Source: an uncultured bacterium (GTDB lineage: Bacteria; Actinomycetota; Coriobacteriia; Coriobacteriales; Coriobacteriaceae). Taken from it: a stretch of DNA of 32,949 nucleotides. The stretch covers positions 1 through 32,949 of the forward strand of contig CAJMMD010000026.1 in the NCBI GenBank assembly GCA_905214465.1, in the 5' to 3' direction. The notes beneath the pieces were generated by a model. That model was not told the origin of the DNA, did not search any database, and saw only the letters and a program-made list of their open reading frames with translations. Positions 1-7,080 of this stretch are shown here, one piece after another; position 1 is the stretch's first letter, and each line of letters starts with the position of its first letter. The translations under genes were made by a program, and so were the position numbers.

Positions 1-2029
1 TGGCCAGCTTGGAGATGTGCACGAGGCCGTCCTGGTGCACGCCCACGTCGACGAAGGCGCCAAAGTCGACGACGTTGCGCACCGTGCCCTTGAGTTCCAT
101 GCCGGGCTCCAGGTCGTCGATCGAAAGCGCCGAGCGGCTAAAGACTACCTCGGGCGCGTCGTCGCGCGGGTCGCGACCGGGCTTCTTGAGCTCGTTGACG
201 ATGTCGATGAGCGTGAGGGTGCCGCAGTCCAGGTCGCTTGCCAGCGCCGAGATGCTGCCCAGGCGGCGCTCGATATCGGGCACGCCGCCGCGGCTGAGCT
301 CGCTTGCCGCAACGCCGGCGCGCTCCAGGACGGCCGTGGCCACCTCGTAGCTTTCGGGGTGGACGCTTGTCGCGTCGAGCGGGTTCTTACCGCCGCTGAT
401 GCGCAGGAAGCCTGCGGCGTTGAGGTATGCCTTGGGTCCCAGTTTGGGGACCTTCTTAAGCTGGCGGCGATCGGTAAAGGCACCGTTTTCCTCGCGGAAA
501 GCCACGATGTTCTTGGCCACGCTCGGCGTGATGCCCGATACGTATCCCAGCAGGCTCGCGCTCGCGGTGTTGACGTCGACGCCCACACGGTTGACGACGT
601 CTTCCACCACGTGGCCCAGGGTGCGCGAAAGCTCTGCCTGGTCAAGGTCGTGCTGGTATTGGCCCACGCCGATGGATTGGGGCGGGATCTTGACGAGCTC
701 TGCCAGCGGGTCTTGCAGGCGGCGGCCCAGGCTCATAGCGCCGCGCACGGTGACGTCCAGGTCGGGATATTCCTGGCTGGCGAGCTCGGAGGCGGAGTAC
801 ACCGACGCGCCCGCCTCGTTGACGATGGTGTAGCGAAGGCTGGGCGCCTGCTCGGCAATAAACTCCGAGACGACTTCCTCGGTCTCGCGGCTGGCGGTGC
901 CGTTGCCGATGACGATGGTGTTGACGCTGTCCTTCTTGACGAGGCGGGCGAGCTCGCGCTTGGTGCCGGCGACGTCGTGGCGCGGCTTGGTGGGGTAGAC
1001 CACGCCGTGGTCGAGCAACTTGCCGGTCTCGTCCATGACGGCGACCTTGCAGCCGGTGCGGTAGCCCGGGTCGAGCGCGAGCACGCGGGCGCCGCGTACG
1101 GGGCGTGCCGAGAGCAGGCCCTCGAGATTCTTGGCAAAGACGTTGATGGCCTCGGTCTGGGCGCGAACGGTGAGTTTGGCGCGGGCCTCGCGCTCCAGCG
1201 AGGGAGCCATGAGGCGTTTGTAGCCGTCGGCGATGGCGGCATCGAAGATGGGAGCAAACACGCCCTGGCGTCGGGGCCAACGGCTGCCGAGGCGCACCGT
1301 GGCGGCAGCGCCGTCGACGTTCACGCGCACGCGGAGCTTGCCCTCGCGCTCACCGCGGTCGATAGCCAGCACGCGGTGGTTGGGTATACGGCGCAGCGGC
1401 TCATCATAGCTGTAGTACGGCTCGTAGGGGGTCTTCTCGGCGGGGTCGGCGGCCTCGACGACGATGTCGGCGGTGTTTTGCGTAAAGGCGCGCAGGTCGG
1501 CGACGTTCTCGGGATCTTCGGCCACCGTCTCGGCCACGATGTCGGCGGCACCGGCGAGTGCCTTCTCGGGCGTGTCGAAGCCAGCCTCCTCGTTGACGTA
1601 TGCCGCGGCGGCGTCGAGCGCACTGCCCTTGGCCGAGGCCTGCATGATGATCATGTTGGCGAGCGGCTCCAGGCCGGCCTCGCGGGCCTTCTGCGCGCGG
1701 GTCATGCGCTTTTTACGGTAGGGCTTGTAGAGGTCCTCGACACGCTGGAGCTGCGTGGCCTCGCGAATCTGCTGCTCGAGTTCGGGCGTGAGTTTGCCCT
1801 GGGCGTCGATGAGCAGGATGACGTCCTCTTTGCGCTGCTCAAGATTGCGCAGGTAGGACAGGCGCTCGTCGAGGGCGCGCAGGGCGACGTCATCCATGCC
1901 GCCCGTGGCCTCCTTGCGGTAGCGCGAGATAAAGGGGATGGTGTTGCCCTCGTCGATGAGCTTGACGGCCGCTTCGATGTTGGCGGCCTTAAGGTTGAGC
2001 TCGCGGGCGAGCTGGACGATAAGATCCAT
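1..2029 (-). CDS. tex: Tex-family S1 RNA-binding transcription accessory protein (C-terminus missing)
   Basis: Tex proteins are cytoplasmic nucleic-acid-binding factors linked to transcription and RNA metabolism. The minus-strand frame is open from ATG at 2029 to the left edge (676 codons, no stop), so the end of the gene lies outside the window. An N-terminal helical Tex domain begins MDLIVQLARELNLKAANIE. An RuvC/YqgF-like fold lies near residues 315-445 (VLALDPGYRTGCKVAVMD). The family hallmark SIGVGQYQHDLDQAEL is near 450, leading into helix-hairpin-helix repeats. The start of an S1 domain is near 640-676 (GTVRNVVDFGAFVDVG). AAGGAG sits 5 nt before the ATG, which fixes the start. Only the last part of the S1 domain seems to be missing. 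Identification is secure; the cellular role is known only in general terms. Confidence 0.95.
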   Translation of the reverse strand, partial: MDLIVQLARELNLKAANIEAAVKLIDEGNTIPFISRYRKEATGGMDDVALRALDERLSYLRNLEQRKEDVILLIDAQGKLTPELEQQIREATQLQRVEDLYKPYRKKRMTRAQKAREAGLEPLANMIIMQASAKGSALDAAAAYVNEEAGFDTPEKALAGAADIVAETVAEDPENVADLRAFTQNTADIVVEAADPAEKTPYEPYYSYDEPLRRIPNHRVLAIDRGEREGKLRVRVNVDGAAATVRLGSRWPRRQGVFAPIFDAAIADGYKRLMAPSLEREARAKLTVRAQTEAINVFAKNLEGLLSARPVRGARVLALDPGYRTGCKVAVMDETGKLLDHGVVYPTKPRHDVAGTKRELARLVKKDSVNTIVIGNGTASRETEEVVSEFIAEQAPSLRYTIVNEAGASVYSASELASQEYPDLDVTVRGAMSLGRRLQDPLAELVKIPPQSIGVGQYQHDLDQAELSRTLGHVVEDVVNRVGVDVNTASASLLGYVSGITPSVAKNIVAFREENGAFTDRRQLKKVPKLGPKAYLNAAGFLRISGGKNPLDATSVHPESYEVATAVLERAGVAASELSRGGVPDIERRLGSISALASDLDCGTLTLIDIVNELKKPGRDPRDDAPEVVFSRSALSIDDLEPGMELKGTVRNVVDFGAFVDVGVHQDGLVHISKLA

Positions 2030-2121
2030 GAAACTCCTTGCGTTTAAGGTGCGTTTGCAGCGCGGAGCTACAAAGGATACCACCTGCCACTTCGCCCAAA
2101 AAAGACTGTTTTGGCGCGGAA

Positions 2122-2279
2122 CCACGAAAGCGGCCTATCTACTACGTTTGAACCGTGTGGGTCGACCATCCCCTGGTTTTCCGAAAATGCGCAACCCGTC
2201 TACCTGCGGTTTTTATTTCGCGAAATTCTGTATGGTTAAGGGTGGTCGGTTAAACGTAGTAGATAGGCCCATTTCGTGG
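2122..2279. repeat. MITE-like element with 28-bp inverted ends
   Basis: In the tex/oxidoreductase spacer, the left arm 2122-2149 and right arm 2252-2279 are reverse complements at 26 of 28 positions, including 18 uninterrupted bases ending CTATCTACTACGTTT. The pairing continues inwards as AACC/GGTT after a one-base bulge. There is no coding frame inside. The right half (about 2199-2267) reappears without gaps at 11609-11677. This looks like a small non-autonomous mobile or palindromic repeat. No target-site duplication is obvious. The rest of the 420-base spacer holds the terminator at 2339-2378 and nothing else I can recognise. Confidence 0.75.
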
Positions 2280-2338
2280 CGAACGAATCAAGCCGAGGTG
2301 CAAAATAGCCCCCGCCCCAGAAAAATCACCGGCAAGGT

Positions 2339-2378
2339 AGCAAAATGCCCCGCGGGCAGGAGGCTGCTCGCGGGGCAA
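2339..2378 (-). terminator. Rho-independent terminator after the oxidoreductase cluster
   Basis: The stem GCCCCGCG (2347-2354) pairs with CGCGGGGC (2369-2376), with CAG/CTG pairing continuing inside. On the minus strand it is followed by ATTTTGC. It lies about 75 bases past the stop of the Gfo/Idh/MocA gene and would end that transcript. Confidence 0.7.
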
Positions 2379-2449
2379 AGAAGAGGGGCTTATTTGTGAC
2401 GGACCGAGGGACTCGGCATGGGGTTTCTGCCGCGGCCGCTCTTAAGGCA

Positions 2450-3490
2450 TTACAGCTCGACGAGCTGGCCGGTCTCGGCAGCCTCCTTGATGGCGTTAAG
2501 CAGCGTGAGCGTCTTGACGTTGTCGGCGGGGGTCACGACGGGCTCGACCTCGCGGCGGATGACCTTCACAAAGTGCTTGAGCTGCATCTTGTGCGGCAGC
2601 GCCGGGTCCACAGCCGGGATCTCCATCTGCAGCGGCTTGTGCCAGTTGGAGGCACCGTCGTAGGAGAACTGGTGCAGGCGGGGCAGCGAAAGGGCGCCCT
2701 TGGTACCGCCAATAAAGTAGGCATCGGCGTCGAAGGGGCGGTACTGCGGGTCCTCGCGGGCGGTTGCCTCCCAGTTCCAGGGGCTGGCGGTGGCGTCGGA
2801 GATGGTCATGCTCGCAAGCGCGCCATCGGCAAAGCGAACGTTGACCACGGCGGAATCCTCGGTTTCAAAACCGCGAGCGGCGCTGGACTGCATGCCCTGG
2901 ACGGCGACGGGCTCACCCAGCAGGTAGCGGAGCAGGTCGACATCGTGGACCAGGTTGACCAGGATCGGGCCGGCACCCTTCTTGCGGCGCCACTCGACAT
3001 CGAAGTACTCGTCATTCTTATAGATCATGTAGTGGAAGCTCGACACGGTGAGCTTGCCCAGCTCGCCGGACTCGATGATCTCCTTGGCTTTGTTGACGAA
3101 GGGGTTGTGGCGACGGTGCTGACCCACGAGCACGGGCACACCGGCGGTCTCGGCCTCGGCGGCGAAGGCCTGGGCATCCTCGAGATCGTTGGAGATCGGC
3201 TTTTCGACCAGCGGCACGATGTTGCGCTTGATGGCCTCGCGGGCAACGCTCAGGTGCAGGTCGTTGGGGGTGGCGATGATGACGGCCTCGGGTTTGACCT
3301 CGTCCATCATCTGGGCGGGATCGGTGTAAAACGGCACGCCAGCGGCCTCGGCCGTGGCGCGGGCGCCCTCAAAGGCGTCGGCGATGGCGACGAGCTCGGC
3401 CTCGGGCTCCTCGGTGACAAAGCGGATGTGGTTGCGGCCCATGGCGCCGGCGCCGATGACGGCAATGCGGACGGGGTTGAGCTCAGACAT
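2450..3490 (-). CDS. Gfo/Idh/MocA-family NAD(P)-dependent oxidoreductase
   Basis: This 346-residue cytoplasmic dehydrogenase probably oxidises a polyol or sugar-like substrate with NAD(P). The Rossmann motif GAGAMG is at residues 13-18. The family's EKPIS, with the catalytic-region Lys97, is at 96-100. GQHRRHNPF follows near 123, and HDVDLLRYLLG, with the catalytic-type His182-Asp183 pair, is near 182-191. Length and order match inositol 2-dehydrogenase relatives, but the substrate cannot be read from the sequence. AAGGAG lies 6 nt upstream of the ATG. It is the last gene of a minus-strand set behind an MFS carrier and an SDR, suggesting uptake followed by two oxidation steps. The 69-base gap to the carrier holds a palindromic repeat (3521-3551). 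Confidence 0.9.
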   Translation of the reverse strand: MSELNPVRIAVIGAGAMGRNHIRFVTEEPEAELVAIADAFEGARATAEAAGVPFYTDPAQMMDEVKPEAVIIATPNDLHLSVAREAIKRNIVPLVEKPISNDLEDAQAFAAEAETAGVPVLVGQHRRHNPFVNKAKEIIESGELGKLTVSSFHYMIYKNDEYFDVEWRRKKGAGPILVNLVHDVDLLRYLLGEPVAVQGMQSSAARGFETEDSAVVNVRFADGALASMTISDATASPWNWEATAREDPQYRPFDADAYFIGGTKGALSLPRLHQFSYDGASNWHKPLQMEIPAVDPALPHKMQLKHFVKVIRREVEPVVTPADNVKTLTLLNAIKEAAETGQLVEL

Positions 3491-3520
3491 TTCGACTCCT
3501 TAATACTGGTGACCGGTGGA

Positions 3521-3551
3521 ATGCGACAAAAGGGCTGCCCCTTTGTCGCAT
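3521..3551. repeat. ATGCGACAAAGGG palindrome, copy 1
   Basis: A 31-base near-perfect palindrome: a 14-bp stem (13 pairs) beginning ATGCGACAAAAGGG, with loop CTG. It lies between the MFS and oxidoreductase genes of the same operon. The same stem recurs at 13016, 14565, 24783 and, degraded, at 31491. Confidence 0.8.
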
Positions 3552-3559
3552 CGGTAAAA

Positions 3560-4816
3560 CTAGGCGGACTTCTTCTTGCTGTCGGAGACCATCATGTAGA
3601 CGGTGAGTACGACGGCGATGGCGGCAATCACGATGGCGCCGTAGAAGGACTGCTGGTAGGCGGCGCTGCCGGCCTCGGCGTGATACAGCACGGCAGTGAT
3701 GGGCTGGCTGATCCAGGTGGAGGCGGCGTAGCCCAAAAACATGATGCCGTAGTTGACGCCGATGTTGCTGGTGCCAAAGGCGCCACCGGTGAGCGGCGGG
3801 TAGATGACGAGCAGAGCGCCAAAGCTAAAGCCGAGCAGGGCGAGTGCCACAAAGAACATGCTCTGCGTAAAGCTCATCGACATGATGACGAGCGCGACGA
3901 TGGTGACGACAAGGCTGATGAGCAGCGACTTATAGGCGCCGAGCTTGTCGATGATCTGGCCAAAGGACAGACGGCCAACCAGGTTGGCGCAGGTGTTGAC
4001 GGAGACGACCACGCCGCCGAGGGCGACGGCCGCAGCGCTCGTGGGGTCGGCGAAGAGCTGGACGGCGGCGATGGAGGCAACCTTGCCCACGAGCAGGGTG
4101 CCCGCGGTGGCGGCAAAGGCGAAGGTGACGATGAGGACCCAGAAGCGCGGGGTCTTGACCATCTCGCCCGGGGTGAGGTCGCCGAAGGTGCCGGCGTGCG
4201 CGCCGCCCTTGGGGGCCTCGAAGCCCTCGGGCAGCCAACCGGCCTCGGGGGCCTTCAGGAACAGGGCGGAGGCGGCGATCATCACAAAGAAGATGACGCC
4301 GAGTGCCTTAAGGGCGCCAAAGATGCCCAGGCTCGGGATGAGCAGCGAGGCGAGCACCGGGGATAGCACGGCGGGGCCGGCGGTCGAAGCGGCAAGGGTG
4401 ATGCCGGAGGCGAGACCCTTCTTGTCGATGAACCACTTTTGGCCGGTGGTGAGTGCCGGGTTGTAGCCCAGGCCGTTGCCGATGGCGGCGACGAGCGAGA
4501 ACCACAGGTAGAACTGCCACGGTTCGGTGACGGTGCCGGACATGAACCAGCCCAGGCCGTAGCACACGGCGGCAGCGATCACGACGTTGCGCGGGCCGAT
4601 CTTATCGGAGATGCGGCCGGCGAAGATGCCCGTCACGGCCATGATGGTCTGAAAGACCGGGAAGGCCCAGGTAAGAGCGCTGGACCACTCGGGGTAGACG
4701 GCGAGCAGGTTCTTGCTCACGACGGAATACAGCGCGATGGAGCTGATGAAGAACATGGTGACGCACGCGGCGGAAAGCACGACGGCGCGACCCTTGTTGG
4801 AGCTGGTGGAAGCCAT
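3560..4816 (-). CDS. MFS carrier, oxalate/formate-antiporter (OFA)-like
   Basis: This 418-residue polytopic inner-membrane protein has about 12 predicted membrane segments. The motif GRISDKIGPRNV after the second segment is the MFS loop 2-3 signature, and a related copy GRLSFGQIIDKLGAYKS lies in the second half. The segment GYNPALTTGQKWFIDKKGLA before helix 5 is typical of the OFA branch, whose characterised members exchange or import small carboxylates. The tail is lysine-rich (SDSKKKSA). The Shine-Dalgarno (AGAAAGAG) is weak. It sits between the SDR and the Gfo/Idh/MocA gene, so it probably imports the compound they oxidise. The actual substrate is unknown. Confidence 0.85.
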   Translation of the reverse strand: MASTSSNKGRAVVLSAACVTMFFISSIALYSVVSKNLLAVYPEWSSALTWAFPVFQTIMAVTGIFAGRISDKIGPRNVVIAAAVCYGLGWFMSGTVTEPWQFYLWFSLVAAIGNGLGYNPALTTGQKWFIDKKGLASGITLAASTAGPAVLSPVLASLLIPSLGIFGALKALGVIFFVMIAASALFLKAPEAGWLPEGFEAPKGGAHAGTFGDLTPGEMVKTPRFWVLIVTFAFAATAGTLLVGKVASIAAVQLFADPTSAAAVALGGVVVSVNTCANLVGRLSFGQIIDKLGAYKSLLISLVVTIVALVIMSMSFTQSMFFVALALLGFSFGALLVIYPPLTGGAFGTSNIGVNYGIMFLGYAASTWISQPITAVLYHAEAGSAAYQQSFYGAIVIAAIAVVLTVYMMVSDSKKKSA

Positions 4817-4882
4817 TGGACTCTTTCTAATCGATACGGGGGAGGAACAGGCGTGTCCGCGGGTCCTCCCTGTCGGGCTGCT

Positions 4883-5764
4883 TTACTGGTCAGTCGGCTT
4901 TGCGACGCCGGACTCGTCGGACCAAAGCTCGACACCCTTGTTCTTGAGGTAGTTGTCGGCGTATGCGCGACGGCCGCCGGGCTTGGCGGTGAGGTCGCCC
5001 ATCATATTGGAGAAGCCGCCGTCGACCTTGATGGCGTCGCCGGTGGTAAAGTCCGAGCGCTTGGACGCCAGGAACATGACGGCGTTGGCGATATCGCTGA
5101 CCTCGCCGATGCGGCGCGTGGCGATAAGGCGGCTGCGGCTCTTCTCGACCTCGGGGTCGGCGTAAAAGCTCGCCGACATGGGGGTCTTGACAAAGCAGGG
5201 CTCGACGCAGTTGGAGCGGACGCCGTAGGGGCCCCACTCGGCGGCCAGCATCTTGGACATCATGTTGACGCCCGCCTTGGTGGAGCTGTACACGCCCGAG
5301 AACGTCTCGGGGGAGTGGCTGGCGACGGTCGAGATGTGCACCAGGCGACCCTGGCCGGCCTTGATCATCTCGCGACCAAAGCGCTGCGAGGTGATGAAGT
5401 AGCCGGTGAGGTTGACGTTGAGTACCTGCTCCCAGTCGCTCAGCGGCAGGTCCTCCATAGCGGCGAAGCGCAGGATGCCGGCGGTGTTGACGAGAACGTC
5501 GACGCGGCCGAAGTTGGCGATGGTGGCGTCGACGGCGGCCTGAACCTCGGCCTCGTCGGTGGCGTTCATCTTGTAACCCTCGGCGTGGATGCCAAACTCG
5601 GCAGCAAGGTCGGCGGCAGCGGCCTTGACCTTCTCCTCGTCCAGGTCGAGCATGACGACGTTGGCGCCGTTGCGGGCGAACTCGCGGCAAATCTCGACGC
5701 CCATGCCGCCGAGCGCGCCGGTCACGGCGCAAACATCGCCCTCGAGCTTAAGCCAATTGCTCAT
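4883..5764 (-). CDS. SDR-family oxidoreductase
   Basis: This 293-residue classical short-chain dehydrogenase/reductase is first in the minus-strand cluster. The cofactor motif TGALGGMG is at residues 15-22, and an acidic Asp40 after strand 2 favours NAD(H). NTAG is at 93-96, the structural Asn at 118, and YSSTK gives Tyr159 and Lys163. The position 13 residues before the tyrosine is Thr146, preceded by Ser145, so which residue acts as catalytic Ser is unclear. After the usual DGGF end there is a tail of about 40 residues (KPGGRRAYADNYLKNKG). The gene is divergent from the LysR regulator and followed 66 bases later by the MFS gene. The substrate could be a polyol, sugar acid or hydroxysteroid; nothing here decides it. 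Confidence 0.9.
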   Translation of the reverse strand: MSNWLKLEGDVCAVTGALGGMGVEICREFARNGANVVMLDLDEEKVKAAAADLAAEFGIHAEGYKMNATDEAEVQAAVDATIANFGRVDVLVNTAGILRFAAMEDLPLSDWEQVLNVNLTGYFITSQRFGREMIKAGQGRLVHISTVASHSPETFSGVYSSTKAGVNMMSKMLAAEWGPYGVRSNCVEPCFVKTPMSASFYADPEVEKSRSRLIATRRIGEVSDIANAVMFLASKRSDFTTGDAIKVDGGFSNMMGDLTAKPGGRRAYADNYLKNKGVELWSDESGVAKPTDQ

Positions 5765-5908
5765 AGGAACTTCCCTTCTTGTGCCTCCCGGTGGGTCGCT
5801 CCCATTAACCGACCCACGTGGTTTTCGCTGGTTATCGTATGCTTAGCGTTCGCGCAGGTGAATTGCATATTTGTTAGAATGACGTTAACCGTAGGTTTAC
5901 ACTGTACA

Positions 5909-5930
5909 TTGAGGTTTGTTCTCAATTGAG
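5909..5930. promoter_or_regulatory. Probable LysR operator between SDR and LysR genes
   Basis: Three half-sites lie in the divergent spacer: TTGAG (5909-5913), CTCAA (5921-5925) and TTGAG (5926-5930). The first two form a TTGAG-N7-CTCAA dyad, and the last two make the perfect 10-base palindrome CTCAATTGAG. A minus-strand TTGAGA lies within the dyad about 18 bases from TGTAAA and could be the -35/-10 of the SDR operon. The role is inferred from position; the sites do not show the exact T-N11-A spacing. Confidence 0.5.
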
Positions 5931-5997
5931 CGCGTGACCTGCGAAAACGACCCCCTGCGGTGCTGTGGGCCCGCGCGTGCGAAAACGGGAGATTGAC

Positions 5998-6876
5998 GTG
6001 TACGATCGACGACTTGACGCTATTTCGGCCGCCGCGGAGCTGGGAAGTTTCTCGCGTGCCGCGGCAAAGCTGCGCGTGTCGACGCCGGCACTCGTCAAGC
6101 AGGTTTCGGGCTTCGAGGCCGAGTTCGGCATCACGCTGTTCGAGCGCTCGCATTCGGGCGTCAAGGTGACGCCGGCGGGTGCTCTGCTGGTGGACGACGC
6201 GCGCTCGATCATGCGCCAGTCCGAGGACGCACTGCGTCGTGCCCGACGCGCGGCGGGCGATGGCGGCGCCGTGCGCCTGGGTGTGTCGATGATGTGCCCG
6301 GGGCGCCATACACTCGCGCTATGGCCGCAGCTGCACGACATGGAACCGCGTTTGCGTTTTGAGATTGTGCCGGTGGGGGACCTTTACGATGAGCACGAGA
6401 CCGTTATGCGCAGTCTGGGACGCGAGGTCGACGTGGTGCAGTCGAGTTTTTCGACCCCGCGCTGGGGAGACGCCTGCCAAAAGCTTCGCATCGTTACCGT
6501 GCCGTTTTATATCGACGTGCCGCGCACAAGCCGACTCGCGCGCAAGACGCGCATCACGGTTGCCGACCTGGAGGGTATGCGCCTGCGCGTGCTTCGTCAC
6601 GGCAACGACGCCATGGACAGCCTGCGTATCGATCTTTTGGCCGACGGCGGCGTGGACGTGATCGACGTGGACAGCTTTGACTTTGCACTTTTTAACGAGG
6701 CGGAGGAAAAGGGCGACGCGGTGCTCACCTGCGGAGCGTGGTCGGGCGTGCACCCGGCCTTTGTGGGCGTACCGTTTTTGTGCGGCCGCGAGGTGCCGGT
6801 CTATTTGCACTACCCGCTCGAGCCCACCCTCCAAGTCCAAAAATTCGTCAACGCCATTGCCCAACTCCTCAAGTAG
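5998..6876 (+). CDS. LysR-family transcriptional regulator
   Basis: The protein is 292 residues if started at GTG 5998, which has GGGAG 6 nt upstream. An in-frame ATG at 5965 would add 11 residues (MGPRVRKREID) not typical of the family. The N-terminal winged helix reads YDRRLDAISAAAELGSFSRA, then LRVSTPALVKQVSGFEAEFG and TLFERSHSGVKVTPAG, all characteristic of LysR DNA-binding domains. Residues from about 90 form the effector domain. It is transcribed away from the SDR-MFS-oxidoreductase genes and probably controls them through the dyads at 5909-5930. The effector is likely the substrate or an intermediate of that route (inference). Confidence 0.9.
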   Translation: MYDRRLDAISAAAELGSFSRAAAKLRVSTPALVKQVSGFEAEFGITLFERSHSGVKVTPAGALLVDDARSIMRQSEDALRRARRAAGDGGAVRLGVSMMCPGRHTLALWPQLHDMEPRLRFEIVPVGDLYDEHETVMRSLGREVDVVQSSFSTPRWGDACQKLRIVTVPFYIDVPRTSRLARKTRITVADLEGMRLRVLRHGNDAMDSLRIDLLADGGVDVIDVDSFDFALFNEAEEKGDAVLTCGAWSGVHPAFVGVPFLCGREVPVYLHYPLEPTLQVQKFVNAIAQLLK

Positions 6877-6888
6877 CTCACACAAAAC

Positions 6889-6916
6889 GAGGCCCTGGCC
6901 AAACGGCCAGGGCCTC
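6889..6916. terminator. Bidirectional terminator between LysR gene and ABC exporter
   Basis: A perfect 12-bp stem GAGGCCCTGGCC / GGCCAGGGCCTC has loop AAAC. On the plus strand ACTAACCTTTATT follows. On the minus strand GTTTTG follows. It sits between convergent genes, 12 bases after the LysR stop. Confidence 0.75.
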
Positions 6917-6959
6917 ACTAACCTTTATTCCGTTTTAAACGACGGGCTGATCACGCGTA

Positions 6960-7066
6960 GGAGGGTGCCCCGTGGACGGCGGTGTATTTCCTCCGCGCGC
7001 AGTTTCGCAGCGCAGCGAGAATGTTTGAGCACGGAGGAGTTACCCCGCCGCCCCGGGGAACCCTCC
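6960..7066. repeat. 107-base imperfect hairpin in the convergent spacer
   Basis: Arms 6960-6997 and about 7030-7066 are reverse complements over roughly 37 positions with one bulge and a few mismatches. They include GGAGGGTGCCCCG against CGGGGAACCCTCC and an inner perfect TCCTCCG/CGGAGGA. The loop is about 30 bases and contains CGCAGCGCAGCGAG. The element lies 15 bases past the stop of the downstream ABC gene. It may act as a terminator or be a MITE-type repeat; only one copy is present here. Confidence 0.65.
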
Positions 7067-7080
7067 GTCAGTAATCGTTC

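Noticed and set aside
17..2047. Long plus-strand open frame opposite tex
   Set aside because: Its translation is Val/Gly/Ala-rich with no domain, while the minus strand encodes clear Tex motifs. It is a GC-rich antisense shadow.
4817..4882. Terminator between SDR and MFS genes
   Set aside because: GGGAGGA/TCCTCCC can pair, but the loop is long and no T-run follows on the minus strand; it may only be a processing or attenuating hairpin.
2345..5929. Long plus-strand frames opposite the oxidoreductase, MFS and SDR genes
   Set aside because: Low-complexity His/Asp/Gly-rich translations without ribosome sites; the minus-strand genes have full family motifs.
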